Positions 1 to 8,481 of a DNA stretch of 47,980 nt are shown in pieces. The notes below the pieces were generated by a model, which saw only the letters and a list, made by a program, of their open reading frames with translations, searched no databases and had not been told where the DNA came from. Both the position numbers and the translations under genes were made by a program. This stretch comes from Alphaproteobacteria bacterium (lineage in GTDB: Bacteria; Pseudomonadota; Alphaproteobacteria; SHVZ01), in NCBI GenBank assembly GCA_016869375.1, contig VGEH01000013.1, positions 1 to 47,980 on the forward strand, given 5' to 3'. Position 1 is the stretch's first letter. Each line of letters opens with the position of its first letter.

Positions 1-99
1 GCATCTTCAGCCGCTTCGACAAGCTCGACATCATGTTCAAAGCATTCCTATGCGTCGCACTCTCCGTCGAAGCTCTGAGACAGTGTTAACAGGCCCTAG
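1..99 (+). mobile_element. 3' end of an IS5-family insertion sequence (cut by the window edge)
   Basis: The reading frame from position 3 to the TAA at 87-89 encodes IFSRFDKLDIMF followed by KAFLCVALSVEALRQC. This matches the usual C-terminus of IS5/IS427-group DDE transposases (RFDKLD, then a hydrophobic tail). The stop lies inside TGTTAACAGGCCC (84-96), which looks like a terminal inverted repeat, and the next bases CTAG could be part of a short target duplication. The left part of the element is outside the window, so it cannot be said whether it is intact. Family assignment is from recalled motifs; the terminal repeat is an inference. Confidence 0.65.
3..89 (+). CDS. IS5-like transposase, C-terminal fragment (partial)
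   Basis: Only the last 28 residues are visible. The RFDKLD segment is characteristic of the end of IS5-type DDE transposases, which cut and join the IS ends. The gene is truncated by the window start, not necessarily by mutation. It ends 25 bp before the antitoxin start codon. Confidence 0.6.
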   Translation: MFSRFDKLDIMFKAFLCVALSVEALRQC

Positions 100-113
100 T
101 CAGAGAGGTATCG

Positions 114-371
114 ATGAGATCCTGGCCCGTGCAGGAAGCGAAGGCGAAGTTCAGCGAGCTGGTGGAGACGGCGCTGGCGGAAGGGCCGCAGCTTGTCACC
201 AGGCGCGGCAGCGAGGCCGTGGTCGTGGTGCCGGCCGAGACCTGGAAGCGTCTCGAAGCGGGCGCCCGGCCGACGCTGAAGGCGCTGCTGCTGGCGCCCG
301 AGGCGCGAGCGGAGGATCTTGCTGCGCCGCGGCGGCGGCACAAGCACAGGCCGCCGCCGGATTTCGGCTGA
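114..371 (+). CDS. Phd/YefM-type antitoxin
   Basis: This 85-residue protein begins MRSWPVQEAKAKFSELVETAL, the typical start of Phd/YefM antitoxins: a short strand, then the A-K-x-x-F-S-E-L helix of the DNA-binding half. The middle (VTRRGSEAVVVVPAETWKRLE) is the second half of the domain, and the basic, proline-rich tail should be the toxin-neutralising segment. GAGAGG at 103-108 is a good ribosome binding site. The stop overlaps the toxin start by one base (TGATG), implying translational coupling. Such antitoxins normally repress their own operon, but here an IS end lies about 15 bp upstream, so the native promoter has probably been displaced. Confidence 0.85.
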   Translation: MRSWPVQEAKAKFSELVETALAEGPQLVTRRGSEAVVVVPAETWKRLEAGARPTLKALLLAPEARAEDLAAPRRRHKHRPPPDFG

Positions 372-781
372 TGTACATCCTCGACACCAACGTCGTATCC
401 GAGCTGCGCCGGCCGCGGCCCAGCCCGCAGGTGGTCGAATGGGTGTCGGCGCAGGCGAACGAGGACCTGCATCTCGCCTCGGTGACGATCGGAGAGCTTC
501 AGGCTGGCGTCGAGCGGTTGCGCAAACGCGACGCGGAGCGCGCGGCGACGCTCGACATCTGGATCGACGACCTCGTGGCAAGCCACGCCGTCATCCCGAT
601 CGACGCGTCCATCTATCGTTCCTGGGCTCGCCTCATGGTCGACCGGCCCGAGTCGCTTTGCGAGGACGCACTGATCGCCGCGACCGCCAGAGCCCGAGGG
701 TTCACGGTCGTCACGCGCAGCCTGCGCGACTTCAAGAGCTTCGAGGTGAAGCTGCTCGACCCGTTCGCGACGCCGCGTTGA
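371..781 (+). CDS. VapC-type PIN-domain toxin
   Basis: This 136-residue PIN-domain protein is a predicted metal-dependent ribonuclease acting as the toxin of the pair. It opens with MYILDTNVVSELRR, containing the first catalytic Asp (LDTN) and the following Glu. The middle has the TIGELQAG helix, and the C-terminal half has CEDALIAATARARGFTVVTRSLRDF, which supplies the remaining acidic residues. Its length is standard for VapC. The ATG overlaps the antitoxin stop by one base. The partner is Phd/YefM-like rather than an AbrB-type VapB, a mix that is common. The cellular target (tRNA or rRNA) cannot be read from sequence. Confidence 0.88.
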   Translation: MYILDTNVVSELRRPRPSPQVVEWVSAQANEDLHLASVTIGELQAGVERLRKRDAERAATLDIWIDDLVASHAVIPIDASIYRSWARLMVDRPESLCEDALIAATARARGFTVVTRSLRDFKSFEVKLLDPFATPR

Positions 782-785
782 GAGA

Positions 786-2678
786 CTAGGGCCGCTTCGC
801 CCCGCCGCGGCGCGAGGCGCGCTTGGCGGCGAGCGGGCTGCGCTGCTCCTGCTCGTCGAAGAGCTCGGCCAGCTTCTCCATCATCGTGCCGCCGAGCTGC
901 TCGGCATCGACGATGGTGACGGCGCGACGGTAATAGCGCGTGACGTCGTGGCCGATGCCGATGGCGACCAGCTCGACCGGCGAGCGGTTCTCGATGTCCT
1001 GGATCACCTCGCGCAGATGGCGCTCGAGGTAGTTGCCGGGATTGACCGAGAGCGTGGAATCGTCGACCGGGGCGCCGTCGGAGATCACCATCAGGATGCG
1101 GCGCTGCTCGGTCCGCTGGATCAGGCGGTTATGCGCCCACAGCAGCGCCTCGCCGTCGATGTTCTCCTTGAGGATGCCTTCGCGCAGCATGAGCCCGAGG
1201 CTTTTCCGCGCACGGCGCCAGGGGGCATCCGCGGCCTTGTAGATGATGTGGCGGAGATCGTTGAGGCGGCCCGGATTCAGTGGCTTGCCCGAGGCGATCC
1301 AGCGCTCGCGCGCCTGCCCGCCCTTCCACGCGCGCGTGGTGAAGCCGAGGATCTCGACCTTGACGCCGCAGCGCTCGAGCGTGCGCGCCAGGATGTCGGC
1401 GCTCATCGCCGCGATCGTGATCGGCCGGCCGCGCATCGAGCCCGAATTGTCGATCAGCAACGTCACCACGGTGTCGCGGAATTCGGTGTCGAGCTCGACC
1501 TTGTAGGAGAGCGCGTGCGTCGGGTTGACGACGACGCGCGCGAGGCGGCCAGCATCGAGCAGGCCCTCCTCGAGGTCGAACTGCCAGGAACGGTTCTGCT
1601 TCGCCATGAGCCGGCGCTGCAGGCGGTTGGCGAGCTTCCCGATCACGCCCTGCAGATGCGAGAGCTGCTGGTCGAGAAGCTGGCGAAGCCGCGTCAGCTC
1701 GTCCGGATCGCAGAGCCCGTCGGCCTGCACCACCTCGTCGAACTCGGGCGTGAAGGGCTTGTAGAGCGACTGGTGGTCGGGCGCGTTGCGGCCATGCATC
1801 TGCGGCATGCCGGGATTGCCCGGCTGCTCGTCGCCCATGCCCGGCTGCATCTCGCCTTCGGCTTCCTCGGCGCCGTCCTCGCCATCCTCGGCGGGCTGCA
1901 TGTCGGGCGCCATGGTCTGGGACGCATCGGAATCCGACGCGCCGCGCTGCCCGGCTTCGGAGTTCGGATCCTCGCTATTCGAATCGTCGCCGCCTTCTTC
2001 CTCGTTGGGATCGTCCTCGAGCTCCGCCTCCTCGGCGGATTCGAGATCGAGGTCCTGGATCAGCTGGCGCGCCCAGTGCTGGAACTTCTCCTGATCGGCG
2101 ACGGCGCGCGCGAGCTCGCGGAAATCGGCGCCGCAGCGCGACTCGATGAAGGGCCGCCAGAGATCGACGACATGCCGCGCCGAGCGCGGCGGGCGCACGC
2201 CGGTCAGCGCCTCGCGCGTCATCAGGCGCACGACCTCGACCAGCGTCGCGTCCGAACGCTCGGTGATGCGCTCGAAGCCCTTCTTGCGGTAGCGCTGCTC
2301 GAGAGCGGCGGTCAGGTTCTCCTGCACGCCGGCCATGCGGTTGGAGCCGATCGCCTCGCAGCGCGTCTGCTCGACCGCCTCGTAGATCGACCGTGCCATC
2401 TGGCCATGCGGCATGCGCTTGGCGTGGAGCGCGCGGTTGTGATGGCGGATCTTGAGCGCGATCGAATCCGCCTCGCCGCGCACATGCGCGACCTCGCCCG
2501 AGGTCAGGCTGCGGCCGGGCTGCGGCACGCGCGCGCGGTTGCCGGCGAGGCCTGGCGGCTCGGCGCCGAAGGCGACCTCGACGTCGTCGCGATGCGACAT
2601 CGCGCGCAGCGTCGCGGCGGTCGACTGCTTGAAGGTCTCTACCGCCGCCTCTTCGGCGTTGCGGTTGGTCTGGCTCAT
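786..2678 (-). CDS. cobT: Aerobic cobaltochelatase subunit CobT
   Basis: This 630-residue protein is the CobT subunit of the aerobic cobaltochelatase CobNST, which inserts Co2+ into hydrogenobyrinic acid a,c-diamide in the cytoplasm using ATP. The N-terminal 200 residues form the CobT-specific region. Residues about 211-285 are a very acidic, low-complexity linker ([18 protein letters not shown]). The C-terminal third is a von Willebrand A domain with the MIDAS sequence DNSGS at about 410-414. The order matches BchD/CobT proteins, which assemble as a ring with the AAA+ partner. The gene lies 16 bp downstream of cobS and is surely in the same operon. cobN is not in the window. Confidence 0.95.
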   Translation of the reverse strand: MSQTNRNAEEAAVETFKQSTAATLRAMSHRDDVEVAFGAEPPGLAGNRARVPQPGRSLTSGEVAHVRGEADSIALKIRHHNRALHAKRMPHGQMARSIYEAVEQTRCEAIGSNRMAGVQENLTAALEQRYRKKGFERITERSDATLVEVVRLMTREALTGVRPPRSARHVVDLWRPFIESRCGADFRELARAVADQEKFQHWARQLIQDLDLESAEEAELEDDPNEEEGGDDSNSEDPNSEAGQRGASDSDASQTMAPDMQPAEDGEDGAEEAEGEMQPGMGDEQPGNPGMPQMHGRNAPDHQSLYKPFTPEFDEVVQADGLCDPDELTRLRQLLDQQLSHLQGVIGKLANRLQRRLMAKQNRSWQFDLEEGLLDAGRLARVVVNPTHALSYKVELDTEFRDTVVTLLIDNSGSMRGRPITIAAMSADILARTLERCGVKVEILGFTTRAWKGGQARERWIASGKPLNPGRLNDLRHIIYKAADAPWRRARKSLGLMLREGILKENIDGEALLWAHNRLIQRTEQRRILMVISDGAPVDDSTLSVNPGNYLERHLREVIQDIENRSPVELVAIGIGHDVTRYYRRAVTIVDAEQLGGTMMEKLAELFDEQEQRSPLAAKRASRRGGAKRP

Positions 2679-2694
2679 CGCCGTCTCGCCTTCC

Positions 2695-3687
2695 TTAAGC
2701 GAGCGTCGCCTTCACGCCCGACTCCGGCAGCTCGCTGCCGAAGCAGCGCTGGTAGTACTCGGCGACCGTCGAGCGCTCCATCTCGTCGCACTTGTTGAGG
2801 AAGGTGAGACGGAAGGCGAAGCCGATATCGTTGAAGATCCGGGCGTTCTCGGCCCAGGTCATCACCGTGCGGGGGCTCATGACGGTCGAGATGTCGCCGG
2901 CGACGAAGCCGGCGCGCGTCAGGTCGGCGAGCGCCACCATCGCGGAGACCGTCTTCTTGCCCTCATCCGTGTTCCACACCGGCACCTTCGCCAGCACGAT
3001 GTCCACCTCGGCGTCATGCGGCAGGTAGTTCAGCGTGGCGACGATCGACCAGCGGTCCATCTGGCCCTGGTTGATCTGCTGCGTGCCGTGATAGAGGCCC
3101 GTGGTGTCGCCGAGGCCGACGGTGTTGGCGGTCGAGAACAGGCGGAAGGCCGGGTGCGGGCGGATCACGCGGTTCTGGTCGAGCAGGGTCAGCTTGCCCT
3201 CGACCTCGAGCACGCGCTGGATCACGAACATCACGTCGGCGCGGCCGGCGTCGTACTCGTCGAAGACGAGCGCGGTCGGGTTCTGCAGCGCCCAGGGCAG
3301 GATGCCTTCCTTGAAGGCGGTTACCTGCTTCCCGTCCTTGACCACGATCGCATCCTTGCCGATCAGGTCGATACGGCTGATGTGGCTGTCGAGGTTGACG
3401 CGGATGCAGGGCCAGTTCAGCCGCGAGGCGACCTGCTCGATATGCGTCGATTTGCCCGTCCCGTGATAGCCCTGGATCATGACCCGGCGGTTGTGGGCGA
3501 AGCCGGCGAGGATGGCGAGCGTGGTGTCGCGGTCGAATCGATAGGCCTCGTCCAGCGTCGGCACGTGTTCGGTCGGCGTCGAGAAGGCCGGCACCTGCAT
3601 GTCGGTATCGATGCCAAACACCTGACGCACCGACACCTTGATGTCGGGCATGGAGGTGGCAACGGTCGGGTCAGCAGCGTTCGGCAT
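2695..3687 (-). CDS. cobS: Aerobic cobaltochelatase subunit CobS (AAA+ ATPase)
   Basis: This 330-residue MoxR-like AAA+ ATPase is the motor of the CobNST cobalt chelatase. Walker A is GYHGTGKST at about 73-81 and Walker B is [10 protein letters not shown] at about 139-148. The sensor region reads [22 protein letters not shown], where the NT and GDTTG motifs are typical of CobS. The start [22 protein letters not shown] gives the usual length. It is followed by cobT on the same strand and preceded by a J-domain gene with a 92 bp gap, a neighbourhood seen in many alphaproteobacteria. Confidence 0.95.
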   Translation of the reverse strand: MPNAADPTVATSMPDIKVSVRQVFGIDTDMQVPAFSTPTEHVPTLDEAYRFDRDTTLAILAGFAHNRRVMIQGYHGTGKSTHIEQVASRLNWPCIRVNLDSHISRIDLIGKDAIVVKDGKQVTAFKEGILPWALQNPTALVFDEYDAGRADVMFVIQRVLEVEGKLTLLDQNRVIRPHPAFRLFSTANTVGLGDTTGLYHGTQQINQGQMDRWSIVATLNYLPHDAEVDIVLAKVPVWNTDEGKKTVSAMVALADLTRAGFVAGDISTVMSPRTVMTWAENARIFNDIGFAFRLTFLNKCDEMERSTVAEYYQRCFGSELPESGVKATLA

Positions 3688-3779
3688 CGGGTCCTCAAAG
3701 GAGTTGCAGGGCCGGTCTGGGGAGGCCGGCTAGAAAACGCTCCCGCCGCCCTGCCGTCAAGCGCGAAGCGCTCGACTTT

Positions 3780-4349
3780 TCAAGCCGCAAGGCGCTTGCG
3801 CAGCGTCGAATAGGCCTGGTTGATCGCCTTCAGCCGCTCCTCGGCTTGGCGGTCTCCGCCATTGGCGTCCGGGTGGTGGCGTTTCACCAGGACTTTGTAC
3901 CGGGCCTTGAGCTCTTCAAGCGTGACTTCCGGCGGCAGGTCGAGGATCGCCAAGGCGTCGCGCTCCTCCGGCGGAACGTCGCGCATGCGGTAGTCGGGCT
4001 TCGCCCCCGGCGCGTTCTCGCCGAAGACCTCGAACGGATCGTCGATCTCGATGTCCTCGGGTCGCGTGCGCTTGCCGTTGGAGGAGAAAGGCCAGGTCGG
4101 CCGCTGCCAGACGGTGTCGTTGCGCACCTGGCGCTCGATCTCGTGCGAGCTCATGCCGCGGTAGTAGTCCCAGGCGGCGTTGTAGGCGCGCACATGCTCC
4201 AGGCAGAACCAGAAGTAGTCGTTCAGCCGGTCGCGCGCCTTCGGCGCCCGGAACAGGCCCTCGCCAGCGCAGCCCGGCTGATCGCAGGCGCGAAGCCTGG
4301 GATCGATCGGCTCGGCAAGAGCACTGGCGTGGCGGCGGGCGCGGGTCAT
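3780..4349 (-). CDS. J-domain (DnaJ-like) co-chaperone upstream of cobST
   Basis: This 189-residue protein has a C-terminal J domain. The segment from about 125 to 185 contains ALAILDLPPEVTLEELKARYK, the HPD tripeptide (KRHHPDANGG) required to stimulate DnaK ATPase, and INQAYSTLRKRL. The N-terminal half is not a standard DnaJ region. It has CDQPGC, then FWFCLEHVRAYN, a Cys-x4-Cys and Cys-x2-His arrangement that might bind zinc. It therefore resembles the specialised J proteins found beside cobS in alphaproteobacteria, and a role in folding or assembling the chelatase is an inference from position. The gene is divergent from bolA. Confidence 0.85.
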   Translation of the reverse strand: MTRARRHASALAEPIDPRLRACDQPGCAGEGLFRAPKARDRLNDYFWFCLEHVRAYNAAWDYYRGMSSHEIERQVRNDTVWQRPTWPFSSNGKRTRPEDIEIDDPFEVFGENAPGAKPDYRMRDVPPEERDALAILDLPPEVTLEELKARYKVLVKRHHPDANGGDRQAEERLKAINQAYSTLRKRLAA

Positions 4350-4360
4350 GACGATCGGAA

Positions 4361-4389
4361 ATTATGGGAGTTGCCGATGACAGGCGCAA
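4361..4389 (-). promoter_or_regulatory. Candidate sigma-70 promoter of the J-domain gene
   Basis: On the minus strand TTGCGC (4384-4389) and CATAAT (4361-4366) are separated by 17 bp. The -10 box matches five of six consensus bases. The predicted transcription start would be about 5 bp before the ATG at 4349, so the message would be leaderless or nearly so. The call rests on pattern matching only. Confidence 0.35.
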
Positions 4390-4431
4390 CCGATTGACAG
4401 ATGCGGCGGAGGAGCGCATCCGTCGCCGCCG

Positions 4432-4704
4432 ATGAAAGTCGCAGACTCAATCCGGCGGAAGCTCACCGAGGCGCTGCAGCCGACGACGCTGGTCGTAGAG
4501 GACGAGTCGCACCGCCACGCCGGCCACGTCGGCGCGCGTCCCGAAGGCGAGACTCATTTCCGCGTCACCATGGTCTCTTCAGCGTTCGCCGGTGTTAGCC
4601 GCATAGATCGCCAGCGTCGCGTGCATCAACTTCTCGCGGAGGAGCTGAAAGGCCCGGTGCACGCGCTCGCCCTCAGCCTCAAATCGCCGGAAGAAGCCGC
4701 GTAA
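4432..4704 (+). CDS. BolA family protein
   Basis: This 90-residue protein carries the BolA fold: KVADSIRRKLTEALQPTTLVVEDESHRHAGH, then THFRVTMVSSAFAGVSRIDRQRRVHQLLAEEL, then HALALSLKSPEEA. The conserved His residues in ESHRHAGH and the R-x-x-R-x-V-H region are those that bind Fe-S clusters with monothiol glutaredoxins. It probably acts in Fe-S handling or as a transcriptional modulator. The gene is divergent from the J-domain gene, with 82 bp between starts. The bolA/J-domain/cobST group recurs in alphaproteobacteria. Confidence 0.92.
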   Translation: MKVADSIRRKLTEALQPTTLVVEDESHRHAGHVGARPEGETHFRVTMVSSAFAGVSRIDRQRRVHQLLAEELKGPVHALALSLKSPEEAA

Positions 4705-4862
4705 GACTTGTGGCACTCAGTTACCGTTAAATTCCTTGACCGTCTCTTTCCTGCCACACTCTCTTTCGAAAAATCCGGTACCTGCATCCGCCCTTCGAGG
4801 CGTCGCGTTCCTTCGCACAACGGCCACCCACCTGTCGGCCGGAAGCAAACAGGAGCGCACCC

Positions 4863-5699
4863 ATGGACCTTTACAAGAAGCTTCGTTCGTTCGGATGGCT
4901 GGGCGCCATCCTGCTCGCGACCACTTTCGGCCCTTCGCCGGCCCTGGCCCAGGGCGACAACAGCGGCTCGGCCGGCAGCAGCGGCGTGTCGTTCACTCCG
5001 GTGGCGGGATTCTGGCAGAACCCGAATGAGCCAGGCGGCCGCGGCGTCGTCATCGAGACCAACGCGTCCGGCGAGATGTTCGGCGCGGTCCTGGTGTTCG
5101 ACAATACCGGCCGTTCCGAATGGTACATCTTCGAGACCACTGCCGCCGCCGACGGACGTCAGGCCGGCCTGCTGCAGAAGTTCGTCGGCGGCCAGCATCT
5201 CGACGGCGAGTATCGCCAGGGTGCGTTCCTCGACTTCCAGGGCGTCGTCTACTTCCGCTTCGACTCGCCGACCGCCGGCGAGATGACCTGGCCCGGCGGC
5301 GTCATGCCGATCACGCGCTATGACGTCATCGCGGGCGGCGCGCAGAGCGGCCCCGCGGCGGGTGCGCCGGCCGGCAGCTGGTGGTGGGCCGAGGGCGAGA
5401 ACGGCCGCGGCTACTTCCTCGAGGCCCAGGGCGACAACCTCTACTTCGCTGCCCTGATGTACAACGACCTCGGCCAGTCGACCTGGTATTACGCTCGCGG
5501 CTCGATGACCACGCCGACCTTCTTCCAGGGCACGCTGAACGAGCCGCATGGCGGCCAGTCGATGATGTCGGAGCAGTTCCAGCAGCCGACGCAGAACTTC
5601 AACGAGGGCCAGATCACCGTCCAGTTCACTTCGAACAATGCGGCGATGCTGACCCTGCACAACGGCCGCCAGGTGCCGATCACCCGGTACGGCTTCTAG
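4863..5699 (+). CDS. Secreted protein with two tandem GxW...GRG repeats, function unknown
   Basis: This 278-residue protein begins with a signal peptide (about residues 1-30, ending PSPALAQ) and a Gly/Ser linker. Two homologous modules follow, at about 49-154 and 171-276. Each opens with G-[FS]-W then a G-R-G motif (GFWQNPNEPGGRG; GSWWWAEGENGRG), continues with a beta-rich stretch (FGAVLVFDNTGRSEWY; FAALMYNDLGQSTWYY), and closes with PITRY. The pattern suggests a beta-sandwich or barrel duplicated in tandem, periplasmic or extracellular. I do not recognise a catalytic signature; ligand binding to the exposed Trp/Tyr residues is only a guess. CAGGAG at 4848-4853 supports the start. A strong hairpin lies just after the stop. 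Confidence 0.8.
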   Translation: MDLYKKLRSFGWLGAILLATTFGPSPALAQGDNSGSAGSSGVSFTPVAGFWQNPNEPGGRGVVIETNASGEMFGAVLVFDNTGRSEWYIFETTAAADGRQAGLLQKFVGGQHLDGEYRQGAFLDFQGVVYFRFDSPTAGEMTWPGGVMPITRYDVIAGGAQSGPAAGAPAGSWWWAEGENGRGYFLEAQGDNLYFAALMYNDLGQSTWYYARGSMTTPTFFQGTLNEPHGGQSMMSEQFQQPTQNFNEGQITVQFTSNNAAMLTLHNGRQVPITRYGF

Positions 5700-5724
5700 T
5701 CGACCCAGCTTCGCCGGCGCAGCC

Positions 5725-5763
5725 GATCGGGCGGCACCACAAGGCGCCGCCCGATCTCGTTTG
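5725..5763. terminator. Bidirectional transcription terminator
   Basis: A perfect 11 bp stem (GATCGGGCGGC at 5725-5735, GCCGCCCGATC at 5746-5756) encloses a 10-base loop and is followed by TCGTTT. It sits between two convergent genes, the secreted repeat protein and the DUF2889 gene, as expected for a shared terminator. The T tract is short. Confidence 0.7.
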
Positions 5764-5767
5764 CGGC

Positions 5768-6328
5768 CTAACGTCCGGTGTAGAACTCCGGCCATTCGCG
5801 CTTCACCACCGGACCGTCGGCGCTGAGCGCATGACAGGAGTCGATGATGCGGGGCCGCGTCTTCCGCTTGCCCTCGTCCTTCTCGGCGCGCCGCTCGCGC
5901 TCGCGGCGCGAGAACATCGTCTGGAACGCCGTGGTCGCGACCGGCCCCAGCAGCTCGACGATGTGCGTACAGCCCTGGGTGCCGCCGAGCCGCTCCTTCA
6001 CATGCTTCTTCCAGCCAGGCCCGATAGTGAGCCCCTCGAGCTTCTTGAAGGCCGGCACGACGTCGCCGCAGATGTGGAAAGGACCGGCATCGGTCACCGC
6101 TTCCACCGCCTTGACCGTCATGCGGTCGTCGAGCGTGACGCGAATCCACATCTCGTGCAACGCCATGCCCGGCTTGATCTCGCCGCGGTCCTGGTTGGAG
6201 AAGGCGTAGGTCTTGGTGTCGACAAGGTGCCCCTCGATGTCCCAGAGGCCGTCCTCGCGACGGAACCCGCGACATTCGATACGACGCACATGGAGCGGCT
6301 CGCGGGGAGCCGGCTGGGACAACGGCAT
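5768..6328 (-). CDS. DUF2889 domain-containing protein
   Basis: This 186-residue cytoplasmic protein starts MPLSQPAPREPLHVRRIECRGFRR. A longer frame exists upstream but has no family-like sequence. The pattern matches DUF2889: IECRGFRREDGLWDIEGHLVDTK, the middle MALHEMWIRVTLDDRMTV, HICGDVVPAFKKLEG, and GCTHIVELLGPVATTAFQT. The conserved Cys and His residues in ICGD and GCTH could bind a metal or act in catalysis, but no function is established that I know of. The C-terminus (SCHALSADGPVVKREWPEFYTG) is also typical. It is convergent with the secreted repeat protein. Confidence 0.8.
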   Translation of the reverse strand: MPLSQPAPREPLHVRRIECRGFRREDGLWDIEGHLVDTKTYAFSNQDRGEIKPGMALHEMWIRVTLDDRMTVKAVEAVTDAGPFHICGDVVPAFKKLEGLTIGPGWKKHVKERLGGTQGCTHIVELLGPVATTAFQTMFSRRERERRAEKDEGKRKTRPRIIDSCHALSADGPVVKREWPEFYTGR

Positions 6329-6409
6329 GACGGCCTCGAGGGAGGATTTCGCAATTGCGAAGGAAAATAGCCCCTCCCGGGAGCCCGTCAACAACCGAGC
6401 CTCGAGGGC

Positions 6410-6856
6410 TTAGCCCGCGGCGGTGGCGCCGAAGATGAAGGCCTCGCGCTCCTGGATGTCCTCCTCGAGCTCGCGCTTGACCGCATTGAACAGGTCGCGG
6501 ACCGAGACGATGCCGACCAGCTGGCCGTCATCGACCACCGGCAGGTGGCGGTAGCCCTTGCTCTGCATGCGGATCAGCGTGTCGAGGGCGGTGGCGTCCG
6601 GCGGGACGGTGTCCGGGTCGCGGGTCATCACCTCGCCGATCTTGACCGTGTCGGGGTCCTTCCCCGGCGCGACGACGCGGTTCAGCACGTCGCGCTCGGT
6701 GAAGATGCCCTCCAGCTTGCCGTTGCCCATGATCAGGACCGCGCCGATATGCCGCTCGGCCATGACGCGCGCTGCCTGGCGGACCGTGACATCGGCACCA
6801 AAAGTGGTCAGCGTCTGCTTGGTGGCGATGATGTCGGGAACGATGCTTTTGTGCAT
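6410..6856 (-). CDS. CBS-pair domain protein
   Basis: This 148-residue protein consists of two CBS domains (about 8-65 and 74-130). The first contains FGADVTVRQAARVMAERHIGAVLI and IFTERDVLNRVVA; the second contains TVPPDATALDTLIRM and GYRHLPVVDDGQLVGIVSVRDLF. CBS pairs bind adenine nucleotides and act as energy or redox sensors, but stand-alone forms like this rarely have a known partner. The start is fixed by GGGAGG just before the ATG at 6856; a much longer frame upstream is an accident of high GC. Confidence 0.9.
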   Translation of the reverse strand: MHKSIVPDIIATKQTLTTFGADVTVRQAARVMAERHIGAVLIMGNGKLEGIFTERDVLNRVVAPGKDPDTVKIGEVMTRDPDTVPPDATALDTLIRMQSKGYRHLPVVDDGQLVGIVSVRDLFNAVKRELEEDIQEREAFIFGATAAG

Positions 6857-7069
6857 GAGCTCCTCCCACGCAGGGTCCGGGCTCTGGCGCCGGGGCTTCG
6901 AACGCCCATTCTTGGTCGAAGGCGCCGCCCGAGACATGATTATGCACCGGCCCTGGCGGCGGTTCAACCGGGAGCCGGGCCCGGCCCTCCGGACGAAATC
7001 TGTGACACGGGCAACCCTGCGGAAGGCCACGCTCTTGATTTCGCCACTTTTTCGGCGATCTATCGAGGC

Positions 7070-7723
7070 ATGATGATACCCCAGCTCCTTCTCCGCGCGG
7101 TCTTCGCCCTGGCATTGGGGCTCGCAGCCCTTCCCTCCCCGGTCGAGGCAAGGCCCGCCGTCGCGGCCAAGCTTTCCGACCAGGACCGCGCCGATGTCCA
7201 GCGCATCGAGCGTTATCTCAACGACATCCGGACGATGACCTCGCCCTTCCTGCAGGTGGCGCCCGATGGCGGCCAGTCCAAGGGTACCGTCTCGCTGTCG
7301 CGGCCGGGCAAGATCCGCATCGAGTACGAGCCGCCCAGCGCCCTGCTGGTGGTCGGTTCCGGCGGCCCGATCGCCGTCTACGACAAGGACCTGAAGCAGG
7401 TGAACTACGTGACCGCCGACCAGACGCCCTTGGGTGTGCTGGTCGCCGAGCAGATCCGGCTTTCCGGCGACATCACCGTGACCCGCTTCGAGCGCGGCTC
7501 GAACGTGCTGCGCATCACGCTCGCCAGCACCAAGGACGGGGATGCCGGGCGCGTCACCCTCACCTTCGACGACCGCCCGCTGCAGCTTCGCCAATGGGTG
7601 GTGATCGACCCGCAGGGCACCGAGACGCGCGTATCGCTGCTCGATCCCAAGCTCGGCGTCACCCTCGATGCGAGGCTGTTCACCTTCACGCCGCCCGAGC
7701 GCGGCGGCGGCAATCGCCAATAG
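7070..7723 (+). CDS. lolA: LolA-like outer-membrane lipoprotein carrier protein
   Basis: This 217-residue protein has a signal peptide (MMIPQLLLRAVFALALGLAA, cleaved near VEARPA). The mature part follows the LolA plan: DVQRIERYLNDIRTMTSPFLQVAPDG, then KGTVSLSRPGKIRIEYEPPS, a strand pattern ending VTLTFDDRPLQLRQWVVIDPQG, and TRVSLLDPKLGVTLDARLFTF. LolA carries lipoproteins across the periplasm from LolCDE to the outer membrane; the alphaproteobacterial form is divergent but keeps the half-barrel. Two ATGs lie back to back at 7070 and 7073; either could be used. It is divergent from the CBS gene across 213 bp in which I see no other gene. Confidence 0.88.
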   Translation: MMIPQLLLRAVFALALGLAALPSPVEARPAVAAKLSDQDRADVQRIERYLNDIRTMTSPFLQVAPDGGQSKGTVSLSRPGKIRIEYEPPSALLVVGSGGPIAVYDKDLKQVNYVTADQTPLGVLVAEQIRLSGDITVTRFERGSNVLRITLASTKDGDAGRVTLTFDDRPLQLRQWVVIDPQGTETRVSLLDPKLGVTLDARLFTFTPPERGGGNRQ

Positions 7724-7726
7724 CTC

Positions 7727-8359
7727 CTAGGGCTGCTCGACGTAGCCCGCGGCGAAGGTCTCGGGCGATCCGAAGCCGCCGACCAGCATCAGGTTGAAGG
7801 CGATGCTGATGCGCGGCTCGGCCGCGTCGTTCCGCTCGGTGTAGTGCTCGAGCCAGGACGGGAACAGCAGCATCTGGCCTTCGAGCGCCGGCAGCCGCGC
7901 CACGGTCGAGTTCATCTCGTTCGACTGAGTCACCGTCGGCAGCAGCACCTGGTTCTGCTTGCGCGGGTCGTGGAAGACGATGCCGCCAGCCTTCTCCGGC
8001 GAGGTCACGTAATAGACCCCGGAGATGAAGTTGTTCGAATGCGTATGGAGCCGGTGCGCGTAGCCGGGCTGATTGATGTTGGCCCAGACGCCGGTGATCG
8101 CCAGCGGCGAGGGCTGGTAGCGAAGCGCACCGAAGCGGTCGCCGACCGATCTCAGGATGAACTGGGTGAAATCGTGGAAGACGGGGTCCTCGTGGAGCCT
8201 GGGCCCGTATTGCCACTGGCCGTCGGCGCTGTTGTGCCCGACGCCCGACCGATTAAGCTCGACGATGCGCTCGCGCGCCCGAGGATTGAACGACGCCGCC
8301 TGCTCGTAGGTCACGAGCGAGATCAGCGTCGGAAACAGCGTCATGATCTGATGCGTCAT
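7727..8359 (-). CDS. 2-oxoglutarate/Fe(II) oxygenase-like protein (TIGR02466 type)
   Basis: This 210-residue protein resembles the putative 2OG-Fe(II) oxygenases of the TIGR02466/2OG-FeII_Oxy_5 group. It starts with TLFPTLISLVTYEQAASFN. The core has SPLAITGVWANINQPGYAHRLHTHSN, with the iron-binding His candidates, then SGVYYVTSPEKAGGIVFHDPR. The C-terminal part has GQMLLFPSWLEHYTERN with a second His, then RISIAFNLML, where an Arg should bind 2-oxoglutarate. The substrate is unknown. It ends 3 bp after the lolA stop on the opposite strand. Confidence 0.82.
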   Translation of the reverse strand: MTHQIMTLFPTLISLVTYEQAASFNPRARERIVELNRSGVGHNSADGQWQYGPRLHEDPVFHDFTQFILRSVGDRFGALRYQPSPLAITGVWANINQPGYAHRLHTHSNNFISGVYYVTSPEKAGGIVFHDPRKQNQVLLPTVTQSNEMNSTVARLPALEGQMLLFPSWLEHYTERNDAAEPRISIAFNLMLVGGFGSPETFAAGYVEQP

Positions 8360-8481
8360 CGCGGGCTTTTCAGTCCAGGTAAACGATTGGTTTTTAACAG
8401 ATCGCTCGCGCGACCGCGACTTGCCGCCGAGACCCGGTCATGCCACGTTTCGACGCATTCCAACCTCCCCCGAGGCCATCG

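Noticed and set aside
50..781. A single 243-codon protein including the VapC part
   Set aside because: The VapC frame starts properly at 371, and the upstream part of this frame is the antitoxin gene read out of frame.
4394..4399. TTGACA as a promoter for bolA
   Set aside because: No acceptable -10 box lies 16-18 bp downstream, and the transcription start would fall almost on the bolA ATG.
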